A stretch of 22,150 bases of DNA from JAVBSX01 sp031549565 (GCA_031549565.1 JAVBPO010000180.1:1-22150), one strand, 5' to 3'. Positions 14,901 to 21,578 are shown, counted from the first letter of the stretch. Translations and numbers: made by a program. The notes: a model not told the origin generated them from the sequence alone.

Positions 14901-17194
14901 CCCTCTTCGAGATTCGGGTTCTCGACTTCTCCCGCTTCCGAGGGGTAGGTGATCTGCGGATTGCCGGTGAAACTCAAATCATAGAAGATCGCCGAAATTT
15001 GCTTGACGCCCCCTTGAATCTCGATCGGTTCCGTGAAGACCCAATCGGCGTCATGTTGACTGACCGAAAGAGTCGCGTTGTCCAGGACGAGATCGGTGCT
15101 CTTGGTGAACACGATATGGAGCGTTTCAGAGACGACGTATTCCGATTCCGCTCCGGAATTCATCACCTTGATTTTGAACGCAACGTCGATCGATTGCCCG
15201 TCGGTCAGGCTGTTGAGCAGAGCACTCGTTTCGGCATCGAGGCCGCTGCGGCTGAGCTGAATCGTGCCGTCCGTTTTGTTGCTGCCGTAGATTTCAAGTT
15301 TTTCTTTCAAAGCGGTCACGACGGACGCCGGGATGGTCACGCCGGAGGAACCGGTGATGGTCATTTCATCGAAGCTGTACGTCAAAAGCTTTTCGCCGGT
15401 GTAATCGATCGTGAAGAACGACGGCAGTTTGATCGTCGTTCGCGGTTCATCCTGCCCGACGGATTGCGCCTTGACCGAAACACTCGTGGTACCGGTAGAC
15501 TCGATCGCAAGTCCCATTTGGGCGTCAACCTTCCGTTTGACCTGAAATTCAACGGTGCATGCCCCGGATTCCGATTTCTGGTTCTTTTCGCCGGTGGTTT
15601 CCGTCGACGTGACGCCGCGATTGTCCTTGACCGTGAAAGTGAATTTCAACTTGTCGGACAGTTCGCCGTCGGTCAACGAAGCGAACGCGCTGTCGGTTCT
15701 CGCTCCGGCCGCTTTGTAATAAAGCGTCCTCTTGTCGGTGCTAAGCCGGATTTCGCCGAAGGCTTTTTTGCTTTCGCCTTCCCCTTCCCAAAGCGTCCAC
15801 GTACTGTTTTCATAAGTGACCGAGCCGGCTGGGTAACCGATCGTCGCGAACTCGAACGTATCGCCGACGTCCGGGTCGGTGATCGTCTTGATCACGGTAT
15901 CACCGATCTTGATATTTTTCCCGTCGATGACCAACGCGACTTCGTCACTGTGAGTCGTCGTCTTGCCGTCGGCGGTCGTACTCCACGGTTCAGTCCAGAT
16001 TTCGACCGGCTTGGTCGTGGAGGTCGGCGTGATATCAACGGGGGTCGTGTCAAGGACCGGGGAATCGTTCGCTCCGGTGATCGTTACTGTAATCGTTCCG
16101 GTCCCTTTTTTGGTCGTATCGGTCTTGTCCGTCGCTGTGAAGCTGAGCGTGAGAGTCGCGGTCGTTCCCTTGGGAATGAAATTGAACTTCCCGTTCGGAT
16201 TGAAGTAGAATTTTCCATCCTCGAATTTGTAATCAGTTCCGGAAACGAGCGCCGGCAGCTCCACTTTGGACAGGTCCGCTCCGCCCGAACTGCTCGCGAT
16301 CGTGTATTTGGAATCAAGCGTGACGGTGTAATCTTTCAGGCTCGACGCACTTCCGCCGGTTACGGTAATCGCGGCGGTCGGCTCGCCGAAGGCGGTCGCT
16401 TTTTCCGTCGTCGACAATTTCGCTTCGGAGAATTTCAGGACGTCTTCGATCGGCTCCGGCTCCGACTTGGTGAGCGTTGCGGTTACTTTTCCGGAAGAGG
16501 CGACCAACCCAAGAATCGTGGCGTCGGTTTGGTTGAGCCGACCGGTTTCGGTCACGTTCAGATCCGGATAGTCTTTGGAAATGTTCTGTCGGTAATTCGT
16601 GCCGAGAAGATTTTTGTAGATCGACTCCATCGACATGTTCCATTTATTCGACATTTGATGGAGACCTGCCTGCACCAGAACGGGCGTATACTGTGGCACG
16701 GAGGTCGGGCTGTCTTTCGTTCCGCCGGGGACATAAACGTCGGCGGTGAACGTACCGGTTGTCTCATCGTCTCCGCCGATAAGCACTTGGTAGGTTCCGG
16801 CGGGAACGTAGATGATCATCGTGCTTTTCGTTGCACCATCGGTTTGATGGTAAATTACCGATTCGGGAAGGAGTTCGTAGGTATAATCATCCGATTCCGA
16901 GTCGCTGCTCGATTTTTGATATTTGACGGTGATTTTGGACGGATCGAGCTTCGAATCTTCGGCCGCTTCGATGATCAGGCCGACGGTCACCCACTTTTTG
17001 TCGTCGTCGGATTTCAGCTCCAGATACATTGCCGAATTCGTGTCCGCGGCAACCGTGTCCGTGTATTGCTGGGAGAGAATGCTGTTGACGGACAGCATTT
17101 CGCGATTTTCGAGAGTCTCGAATTTCAGCGATTTGGTATTCGTGTTTTGCTGTTTCTTCTGGGACGACGAACGAAAAAGGTCGAAAAAGGACAT
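11975..17194 (-). CDS. Giant repeat-containing surface/exported protein with planctomycetal N-terminal motif
   Basis: This 1739-residue Thr/Ser/Asp-rich protein is probably extracellular or cell-surface. Residues 23-37 (LKFETLENREMLSVN) carry the planctomycete LExRxxLS-type export motif; there is no classic signal peptide. Then come beta-sandwich-like domains: a VCBS/cadherin-like one ending GTGTITVTITGANDSPV, with NPNGKFNF recurring in at least two domains. Four tandem repeats of exactly 151 residues start at 838, 989, 1140 and 1291, each beginning PTF and containing INGA-, ITRPT-, FDPTGRT- and YADEKL-like blocks. A DDEEEPTPEPEDG linker and two further domains follow. No Cys-based anchor, LPxTG or C-terminal membrane helix is seen. 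Adhesion or cell-wall structure is the likely role (inference). The start ATG at 17194-17192 lies just before the motif. Confidence 0.88.
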   Translation of the reverse strand: MSFFDLFRSSSQKKQQNTNTKSLKFETLENREMLSVNSILSQQYTDTVAADTNSAMYLELKSDDDKKWVTVGLIIEAAEDSKLDPSKITVKYQKSSSDSESDDYTYELLPESVIYHQTDGATKSTMIIYVPAGTYQVLIGGDDETTGTFTADVYVPGGTKDSPTSVPQYTPVLVQAGLHQMSNKWNMSMESIYKNLLGTNYRQNISKDYPDLNVTETGRLNQTDATILGLVASSGKVTATLTKSEPEPIEDVLKFSEAKLSTTEKATAFGEPTAAITVTGGSASSLKDYTVTLDSKYTIASSSGGADLSKVELPALVSGTDYKFEDGKFYFNPNGKFNFIPKGTTATLTLSFTATDKTDTTKKGTGTITVTITGANDSPVLDTTPVDITPTSTTKPVEIWTEPWSTTADGKTTTHSDEVALVIDGKNIKIGDTVIKTITDPDVGDTFEFATIGYPAGSVTYENSTWTLWEGEGESKKAFGEIRLSTDKRTLYYKAAGARTDSAFASLTDGELSDKLKFTFTVKDNRGVTSTETTGEKNQKSESGACTVEFQVKRKVDAQMGLAIESTGTTSVSVKAQSVGQDEPRTTIKLPSFFTIDYTGEKLLTYSFDEMTITGSSGVTIPASVVTALKEKLEIYGSNKTDGTIQLSRSGLDAETSALLNSLTDGQSIDVAFKIKVMNSGAESEYVVSETLHIVFTKSTDLVLDNATLSVSQHDADWVFTEPIEIQGGVKQISAIFYDLSFTGNPQITYPSEAGEVENPNLEEGKDYKCEIVVMDQATGKLGVKFSFNPNGKFNFLAVGQDAKVKFFVLLEDAINPILSSTSEWDVTIHGEAKPAAPTFKDKSFSVNENQSLTIEGEDVAESTKTDATLVVDEVRVKIEDVDLLNGTAPNASTAVDGYYVIIKPSSDVQTVKLKSGTLITLDAEGKIKYDPTGRTTKLPEYNESDSTTYADEKITLLVKDTSGTTPVATASAKEYTIRVKGVNQNPAPTFKTIANGDIGSYQNETTTITGADLATSTKTDADLKIKSVSLDADEVVQINGAEPDTSTKVDGRYTITRPTTGETTVKFKSGIVIKLDSTGKLTFDPTGITDAYAPYDLGDVKTYHDEIVKIVVEDVSGTTAVPTATANEVYLRAKGIIYPTFADSVNGFSTPEDKAITIKPSDIASTTKPGGKLVIDEVRVKSDDVELINGAAPGTATDGMYKITRPTTGTQTIKLKSGSLVTLNTDGEITFDPTGRTGDLPPYVSTDNTTYAEEKLTLLVKDIGDTTAIATKTTKEFTILVKGVEESVVPTFKDAATVDLNTTERNPLSIYGRDLANSTKTTAQLVVDEIYLKAENVAKINGAAPTGEPVDGYYKITRPTGVESTITLVSGTVVKLSLSGVVTFDPSGRTGTLPPYDAENPETYADEKLSFKVKDISSDPSTVTATYQEFTVRVKGEPDDEEEPTPEPEDGFQVTGGPFLVNTFATIDEIPDDYAVTPTYKIDDVAIGDDYVFSLVGIKSTFNEADGYFDSTSSPFSLGEDGTILIDKETLVDRHVNMGASNFKTEYYKITVKAVKSGTETELTVEIPLTLKYIAPPQVTTVTTLDGTEINKTAKWQVSKSTDHVVSMEIAVVDANNLGRTDWYTVSEIAMLDWVYGDSFESWTKSEVEADKNAGDEEMTALYTHVASLLDPAGTAFTLALEEQTATGKYKLDFNLKAGDAFNFIGSGKTLELSYEVIVSDDTYHGQTPVHFTIVVQG
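12872..14683 (-). repeat. Four tandem 453-bp (151-codon) coding repeats
   Basis: The repeats lie at 14683-14231, 14230-13778, 13777-13325 and 13324-12872. They are aligned by the PTF start and by shared blocks: STKT near position 28, VDEVRVK, INGAxP, VDGxYxITRP, KLKSG, FDPTGRT, YADEKL and FTIRVKG. The proteins are clearly diverged while the length stays fixed, so the duplication is old and length is under constraint. Confidence 0.85.
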
Positions 17195-17330
17195 GATCCG
17201 GTTCTCAAATTGGATAAAATAGGGGAATATTGGGAGAGAGTTGCCGCTTCAAGGAAATCATTCCGTGTCCAACCCATCGGTTTTTCAATACGACTCGCTT
17301 AACCCCCATTTCCAGAATACCACAATCCTC

Positions 17331-17351
17331 CCGTTACGGTAGAATTAACGG
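17331..17351. promoter_or_regulatory. Inverted repeat CCGTTA-N9-TAACGG
   Basis: A perfect 6-bp inverted repeat with a 9-bp spacer lies about 140 bp upstream of the giant surface-protein gene. The form suits a dimeric regulator; no known family is recognised. Confidence 0.3.
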
Positions 17352-17507
17352 TTATTTCCGAAGTAACCTTTCGCGAATCGAGGCGGTTTGAAAAGGCCGT
17401 AGGGGCAATTCCGCATCGACGGACTTGGCGGCCCTTCGACAAACCTTTGGTCTTAGAAGCGTTTTCCTCCAGAAAAGTTCCGATTTTTCCCCTTGATGCG
17501 GCATTGT

Positions 17508-17533
17508 CGCACAATGAAATTGTGCGAATTTTT
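17508..17533 (+). terminator. Orphan intrinsic-terminator-like hairpin
   Basis: CGCACAAT (17508-17515), loop GAA, ATTGTGCG (17519-17526) form a perfect 8-bp stem, followed by AA and five T. On the plus strand it would terminate a transcript, but no plus-strand gene ends nearby. Confidence 0.5.
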
Positions 17534-17734
17534 CCTTGTTCGGATGGTTCAGCCGCGCAAGAGCCGGCCTTCCCGCTCGAATCGTTCCGCGAAGCCGGGT
17601 CGGTTAGCCAAGTGTTTATCCTACCTTCGGTTCGCGGGCGAAACGGTCGGTGGGGGTGCCTATTTTTAGCGGACGCGGCATAATATTGGGAAGCTTGCTA
17701 TGGACGAATCTTACGCTTTTTGTCGGGACCTTGG

Positions 17735-17805
17735 GGGAGGAAAAGGGGTCAGGAGTAATTTAGTTTGCCGAATAGGGGGTTTGGGCAGTCTGGCTTCAGG
17801 AATCA
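17735..17805. repeat. 71-bp direct repeat, copy 1 (REP-like)
   Basis: The core AAAAGGGGTC, AGGAGTAATTTAGTTTGCCG and GGCTTCAGGAATCA is shared with copy 2 at an offset of exactly 71 bp. The same core appears beside the RAYT gene at 18787. Confidence 0.85.
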
Positions 17806-17876
17806 AGGGAGAAAAGGGGTCGGGAGTAATTTAGTTTGCCGAACAGGGGGGCTAGGAGGCCTGGCTTCAGGAATCA
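17806..17876. repeat. 71-bp direct repeat, copy 2 (REP-like)
   Basis: It is adjacent to copy 1 with scattered substitutions (GGGTCGGGAG for GGGTCAGGAG, GAACAGGGGG for GAATAGGGGG). Its first 18 bases recur inverted at 18023-18040. Confidence 0.85.
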
Positions 17877-18022
17877 GTCGTTTTGTTTTTTCGTCCTCGG
17901 AATTGGCCCATCCCATTTTTTCCGTTTTTTGTTTTCAAAACAACCTCAGTCGTCGAATTCGACGTGAAAATGCGGTTTATGTGAAATTTTCGAATTCGAT
18001 TGCGAGAATCTTGGCATCACCA

Positions 18023-18040
18023 CCCGACCCCTTTTCTCCC
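18023..18040. repeat. Inverted copy of the REP-like left end
   Basis: CCCGACCCCTTTTCTCCC is the exact reverse complement of 17807-17824. The pair bounds a 234-bp segment (17807-18040). Confidence 0.8.
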
Positions 18041-18152
18041 CTTTTCTCAGCTGGGTTTGTGATAACACCATTATCAGCGATTGACGCTGAAAAACAAGGA
18101 GGATTTCAGATTTTTTTCCTTAAATGTCTTTCCGGATTCGCTTGTTTATGGA

Positions 18153-18755
18153 CTAGTTACTGGTTTTATCAATCTGTTTTTTTATCTCGTCGATTTTTGT
18201 GTGACAGTCTATCGTAGTAACATGTTCGGCACCCAATAATCGAAGTCTATAACGATAGGACTTTTGAAACCAATTCAATGCTTCACGGTATTTCCCTTGT
18301 TTTTCGTAAAGGTACGCAATGTTATTATAAGACTGGTCATTGATCGGATGGTCCCGTCCATAAACTTTTTCATCGATTTCCTGCGCAATTTGATAGTTCT
18401 CAATTGCTTTGTCTATATCGTCCGTATCATTGTAAACATCCCCAATTCTTTTATAGGTAAGGGAGGTATCCGGATGTATTCTTCCACATACTTTCTTTTG
18501 AATCGCCAATGCTTTTTGGAAAAAATCCAATGCTTTATCAAATCTATCTTGATAATAAAATATCAACCCTATCGCGCGACAGGTTGCGGCTGTGTGAGCA
18601 TGTTTGGTTCCCAAGAAATTTTCCAGAATGTGTAATGCTTTTTGAAACAATTCCAGTGATTTGGCATAATCACCTTGATCAAATAGAGCGTTGGCTCGAT
18701 AAGTGTACCAATTCGCAATGGATATCATCAATGGTTTCGTAATGAAACGAAGCAT
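18153..18755 (-). CDS. Tetratricopeptide-repeat protein (kinesin-light-chain-type TPRs)
   Basis: This 200-residue protein consists almost only of TPR helices in 42-residue units, at roughly 16-49, 58-91, 100-133 and 142-175. It has typical phrases: ALFDQGDYAKSLELFQKAL, RFDKALDFFQKALAIQKKVC, HPDTSLTYKRIGDVY and NNIAYLYEKQGKYREALNWF. TPRs of this kind bind other proteins. There is no signal peptide, enzyme domain or nucleotide-binding domain, so either it is an adaptor or it is the repeat end of a larger effector that has been lost. Start at 18755 or at the second Met (18728). The gene is visibly much more AT-rich than its neighbours, with AAA, TTT and ATA codons common, which suggests transfer. 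It is bracketed by inverted GGGGTCGGG-type repeats. Confidence 0.8.
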   Translation of the reverse strand: MLRFITKPLMISIANWYTYRANALFDQGDYAKSLELFQKALHILENFLGTKHAHTAATCRAIGLIFYYQDRFDKALDFFQKALAIQKKVCGRIHPDTSLTYKRIGDVYNDTDDIDKAIENYQIAQEIDEKVYGRDHPINDQSYNNIAYLYEKQGKYREALNWFQKSYRYRLRLLGAEHVTTIDCHTKIDEIKKQIDKTSN

Positions 18756-18800
18756 GGGGAGTGGGGGGGAAAGAAGGGGGGGGGGGAAGGGGTCGGGGGG
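18756..18800 (+). other. G-rich tract with G-quadruplex potential
   Basis: Five G-runs of at least four (GGGG, seven G, eleven G at 18776-18786, GGGG, six G) are separated by loops of 2-6 nt. The tract sits directly upstream of the TPR start codon, G-rich on the plus strand. Confidence 0.7.
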
Positions 18801-18835
18801 AGTAATTTAGTTTGCCGAATAGGGGGTTTAGGAGG
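18787..18835. repeat. REP-like repeat, copy 3
   Basis: AAGGGGTCGGG, three extra G, then AGTAATTTAGTTTGCCGAAT, AGGGGGTTTAGGAGG: the same core as the 71-bp repeats 1 kb away, but without the GGCTTCAGGAATCA end. It lies 15 bp beyond the RAYT stop codon. Confidence 0.8.
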
Positions 18836-18849
18836 TTTGTCGTAAAAAT

Positions 18850-19535
18850 TCACACATTTTGTTTTTTCGGCCTTCCGATGGGGTTGAGGAGCGACTCCAA
18901 GTTGAGGTCTTTTGCCGTTTGGCGAATCCAATTTGCGTCGCCGAAGGGAAGTCCTCGGCGGACGCTTTCGGCCCAAGCGACTCTTTCGGCTTCCGTTTCG
19001 GTGGATTGAACCAATTTTAACCAGTTTTCCGGCAGCGGAACCGGCCCAGTCGTTAAATTCGGCGAATTTTCTTCGGTGTACCCCGGTAATTTTTTCCGAT
19101 ATCTCAAACTCGACCAACGCCAATTCTCCGCCTTCTCCACCAGATTTGCCCGCAACGGATTACGCTCGATGTAACGCAAAACCGTCCAATAGTGTTCGTC
19201 GCTTTGTACCGGACAAGCTTTGAAACGCCCTTGATATAACGCTCCCGCCCCTTTCGAGCGGTGCGCCGCATGCCAACGTTGGACGTGAGTCACCGTCACA
19301 AGCCGCATATATTCTGATATCTGCCCGGCTTCACTGGGCCAAAGGAGCAAATGCCAATGATTCGGCATCACACACCAACCGAGAAGACGAATCGGAATTC
19401 GCAGTTGCATTTCCGCTAAAATCGCTTCAACCGCTTCGTAATCGCCGTCGGTTCGAATATCTTCGACCGAGCGGCGGCCCGATTCAGGACGTGGTAAACG
19501 TAATTTTCAGGAAAGAAGAGTGTTTTTCTCGGCAT
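18850..19535 (-). pseudogene. REP-associated tyrosine transposase (RAYT, Y1_Tnp family), frameshifted
   Basis: The intact part (19410-18850, 186 residues) has the RAYT signature. MPNHWHLLLWP contains the HxH metal motif, and LRYIERNPLRANLVEKAENW contains the probable catalytic Tyr in YIERNP, with WSSLRYR next. The missing N-terminus is encoded upstream in another frame from the ATG at 19535: MPRKTLFFPENYVYHVLNRA, then AARSKIFE. The two parts join if one base is added at 19450-19454 (GAACC for an expected GAAACC), giving SKIFETDGDYEAVEAILAEM. So there is a single-base deletion or a sequencing error. RAYTs are domesticated HUH-like transposases that mobilise REP palindromes. A REP-like repeat sits 15 bp past the stop and two more about 1 kb on. 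If the shift is an error the gene is complete, at about 228 residues. Confidence 0.85.
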
Positions 19536-19541
19536 GAGGCG

Positions 19542-19570
19542 AGTATAGCCTTTCCCACGCGGCGACACAA
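19542..19570 (-). promoter_or_regulatory. Promoter of the RAYT gene, probably leaderless
   Basis: On the minus strand TTGTGT (19570-19565), 17 bp, TATACT (19547-19542). The ATG starts only 6 nt after the -10, so the transcript would begin at or next to the start codon. Confidence 0.4.
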
Positions 19571-19642
19571 CCGTTTCAGCAGGAGAAATGAGCGAGAGTA
19601 AAAATTCTCCCTATCCCTCCTTTCCCCCGAAGAAGTAAAGAG

Positions 19643-19671
19643 CCGGGGACAGAGCACAGCGCAATCCCCGG
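19643..19671 (-). terminator. Probable terminator of the glutamate dehydrogenase gene
   Basis: CCGGGGA and TCCCCGG (7-bp perfect arms, 15-nt loop) lie about 43 bp past the gdhA stop. On the minus strand CTCTTTACTTCTT follows, T-rich but interrupted. Confidence 0.4.
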
Positions 19672-19713
19672 ATTGAAGCAGTTCAGTTTGAGATCGGTTC
19701 TGATTTGTGAAAA

Positions 19714-20964
19714 TCAAACCCAACCGCGAAGCTTGCACGCTTGGGCGACCCGGGCAATGGAGACCAAGTATGCCGCATCGCGTAGGTTCGTCTTTTTGCT
19801 CATGCTCATTTCATAGACCGCCGTGAACGCGTCGGTCATCTTCCGGTCGAGCCGCTTGTGGACGTCTTCAATGTCCCAGTAATAGTTCTGGGCGTTTTGG
19901 CATTGCTCGAAATACGAAACGGTCACACCCCCGGCGTTGGCAAGGTAGTCGGGCAAGACGATGATCCCTCTCTTGTCGAGGATCGCGTCCCCGGCAGGAG
20001 TCGTGGGACCGTTGGCCAATTCGCACGAAATTTTGCAGCGAATCTTTTCGGCGTTCGTTTCGTTGATGGAGTTTTCCAAAGCCGACGGGAACAACACGGT
20101 ACACTCGGTTTCAAGTACTTCGTCGTTCGAGATTTCCTTCGCCCCGGCAAAACCGGCCAGCGAACCGGTTTTGTTTTTGTGTTCAATCAGGTTGCGGATA
20201 TGCAAACCGTCCTTGTTGTAAACGCCTCCTTTGGAATCGCAGGCGGCGACGAGCTTCAAACCGAGCAGTTCTTCTCCGAGCGTTGCGGCGAATTGGCCGG
20301 CGTTGCCGAACCCCTGCACGACCATCGACTGGCCGTCGAGTTTGATACCATATGCTTTGGCGGCTTCACGGGTCACGTAAATACCGCCTCGGGCCGTTGC
20401 GTCACCGCGACCTTGCGAACCGCCGAGCGAGAGCGGTTTGCCGGTGATCACGCCCGGATGCGCTTCCCCGAGCATCGCTTCGTATTCGTCCATCATCCAC
20501 GCCATGATTTGCGGCGTCGTGTAAACATCCGGAGCCGGGACGTCCTTGGTAATGCCGATTTCACGACCGATCATGCGGATGTAGCCGCGGGCGAGCCGTT
20601 CTTTTTCACCGTCGGAAAGCGTTTTCGGATCGCAAACGACGCCGCCTTTGCCGCCGCCGAGCGGGATGTCGACCACGGACGTTTTCCACGTCATCCAGGC
20701 CGCCAGTGCGCGAACCGTGTCGATCGTTTCTTCCGGATGCCAACGAATTCCCCCTTTCGCCGGGCCGCGCGCCGTATTGTACTGGACGCGAAAGCCTTGG
20801 AACACTTTTGTCGTTCCATTGTCCATTTTAACCGGGATGGACACGTGGATTTCCCGCTGCGGATTGCGGAGCAGTTCTCCGGTTCCCGAATCGAGTCCGA
20901 GTGTCGCTACCGCTTTGTCGACTTGTTGCTGAGCTACTGTAAACGGATTGTATGTTCCTGACAT
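19714..20964 (-). CDS. gdhA: Glutamate dehydrogenase (Glu/Leu/Phe/Val dehydrogenase family)
   Basis: This enzyme interconverts glutamate and 2-oxoglutarate plus ammonia with NAD(P)H in the cytosol. Numbered from the ATG at 20964: ARGPAKGGIRWHP (substrate Lys), PLGGGKGGVVCDP at about 101-113 with the catalytic Lys at about 106, VPAPDVYT with the catalytic Asp at about 146, and the Rossmann motif VQGFGNAGQFAA near 216-227. It ends ARVAQACKLRGWV. At 416 residues it fits the roughly 410-420 hexameric class. An in-frame ATG at 21018 would add 18 residues unlike the family, within the promoter region, so I prefer 20964. No Shine-Dalgarno is visible. It stands alone on its strand. Confidence 0.95.
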   Translation of the reverse strand: MSGTYNPFTVAQQQVDKAVATLGLDSGTGELLRNPQREIHVSIPVKMDNGTTKVFQGFRVQYNTARGPAKGGIRWHPEETIDTVRALAAWMTWKTSVVDIPLGGGKGGVVCDPKTLSDGEKERLARGYIRMIGREIGITKDVPAPDVYTTPQIMAWMMDEYEAMLGEAHPGVITGKPLSLGGSQGRGDATARGGIYVTREAAKAYGIKLDGQSMVVQGFGNAGQFAATLGEELLGLKLVAACDSKGGVYNKDGLHIRNLIEHKNKTGSLAGFAGAKEISNDEVLETECTVLFPSALENSINETNAEKIRCKISCELANGPTTPAGDAILDKRGIIVLPDYLANAGGVTVSYFEQCQNAQNYYWDIEDVHKRLDRKMTDAFTAVYEMSMSKKTNLRDAAYLVSIARVAQACKLRGWV

Positions 20965-21022
20965 GATGTTTTCAAACGGTTGGAATGGTATTAGCCAACG
21001 ACGATACACATATAACACTAAT

Positions 21023-21078
21023 TTATAGTATACTGCCGCAATATAAACTTTCTCTTATAGTGTACTCCAAAGTGGAGT
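21023..21078. promoter_or_regulatory. Paired direct repeats and inverted repeat upstream of gdhA
   Basis: TTATAGTATACTGCC (21023-21037) and TTATAGTGTACTCCA (21055-21069) match at 12 of 15 positions, 32 bp apart (three helical turns). ACTCCA-AAG-TGGAGT (21064-21078) is a perfect inverted repeat overlapping the second copy. On the minus strand each repeat also looks like a -10 box (TATACT, TACACT). Regulator sites or tandem promoters for gdhA are likely. Confidence 0.45.
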
Positions 21079-21461
21079 TTCGGCAAGTGGGTTTGACGGG
21101 AAGTGGAGAGGGCGGTCGGCGACGAAATTTATCCGTGAACCTCGATCGTGGGTCGTGAAAAATGAACGAGTTTTGCGGTAAATCACTTTTTTATTGATCG
21201 GATTTTGTTGGAATTTTTCAAAAAGAGAAAAATTATTTTTATCGGTTTCATTTTGAGAAAATTTGAGAAAAAGGTGAAATCCCCTTCCCGGAGTAGGAGG
21301 GAAAATATTCCTGCGGCTGATTTATACACCGGATTTTCAAGGGTCTGGCGTGCTTGGGAGGTGTTTTTCGTTTGTGCCGCGAGGAAACCTCGCGAAAAAG
21401 GTTCCCGGGCGGACTTGACACCCTTTTCCGACATCTCTTCGCGAATTGGCCCAAATTTTTC

Positions 21462-21489
21462 TTGCTCGATTTCAGAAAATCGCTATCTT
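21462..21489 (+). promoter_or_regulatory. Possible promoter for the HTH/zinc-ribbon gene
   Basis: TTGCTC (21462-21467), 16 bp, TATCTT (21484-21489), with a perfect 6-bp hairpin CGATTT-CAGA-AAATCG in the spacer that could be an operator. The hexamers are weak. Confidence 0.25.
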
Positions 21490-21578
21490 GTTCGACATCA
21501 CTCGACGGCCGCGTGGAATCACGGTGTCACGTGAGACGGCAGGTGTTACGACAGATGATGCAATCCCGAGGAGTCGAT

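Larger units (their letters stand above)
17195..18152. other. Long non-coding region with repeats and hairpins
   Basis: I find no convincing gene in this 958-bp stretch. It holds an inverted repeat CCGTTA-N9-TAACGG (17331-17351), a terminator-like hairpin (17508-17533), the two 71-bp direct repeats (17735-17876), an 18-bp inverted repeat (17807-17824 with 18023-18040), and increasingly AT-rich DNA towards the TPR gene. A 78-codon plus-strand ORF (17447-17683) starts at ATG but has no ribosome site and crosses the hairpin. Confidence 0.6.
21019..21578. other. AT-rich divergent intergenic region between gdhA and the HTH gene
   Basis: There is no supported gene in this 560 bp. It contains two related 15-bp direct repeats and a perfect inverted repeat near gdhA, a very AT-rich stretch (21180-21275), a perfect 7-bp hairpin CGCGAGG-AAA-CCTCGCG (21378-21394), a consensus TTGACA (21415-21420) lacking a good -10, and a possible promoter for the HTH gene at 21462-21489. 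Confidence 0.55.

Noticed and set aside
11888..17302. 1804-codon plus-strand ORF as a protein gene
   Set aside because: It is Arg/Asp/Phe-rich low-complexity sequence, shares codon boundaries with the real minus-strand gene, and starts inside the sigma-membrane gene. It follows from rare use of TTA, CTA and TCA in the sense gene.
17447..17683. 78-codon plus-strand ORF in the intergenic region
   Set aside because: No ribosome site, no recognisable domain, and it runs through a terminator-like hairpin. Kept only as part of the intergenic description.
17735..17876. CRISPR-like array
   Set aside because: Only two adjacent 71-bp copies without unique spacers, and no cas genes; REP-like repeats next to a RAYT fit better.
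19858..20961. 367-codon plus-strand ORF over gdhA
   Set aside because: Antisense shadow of glutamate dehydrogenase, same phase.
21354..21578. Longer N-terminus for the HTH protein
   Set aside because: The extra 75 residues are unlike the compact HTH start, and the best ribosome site is 5 nt before 21579.
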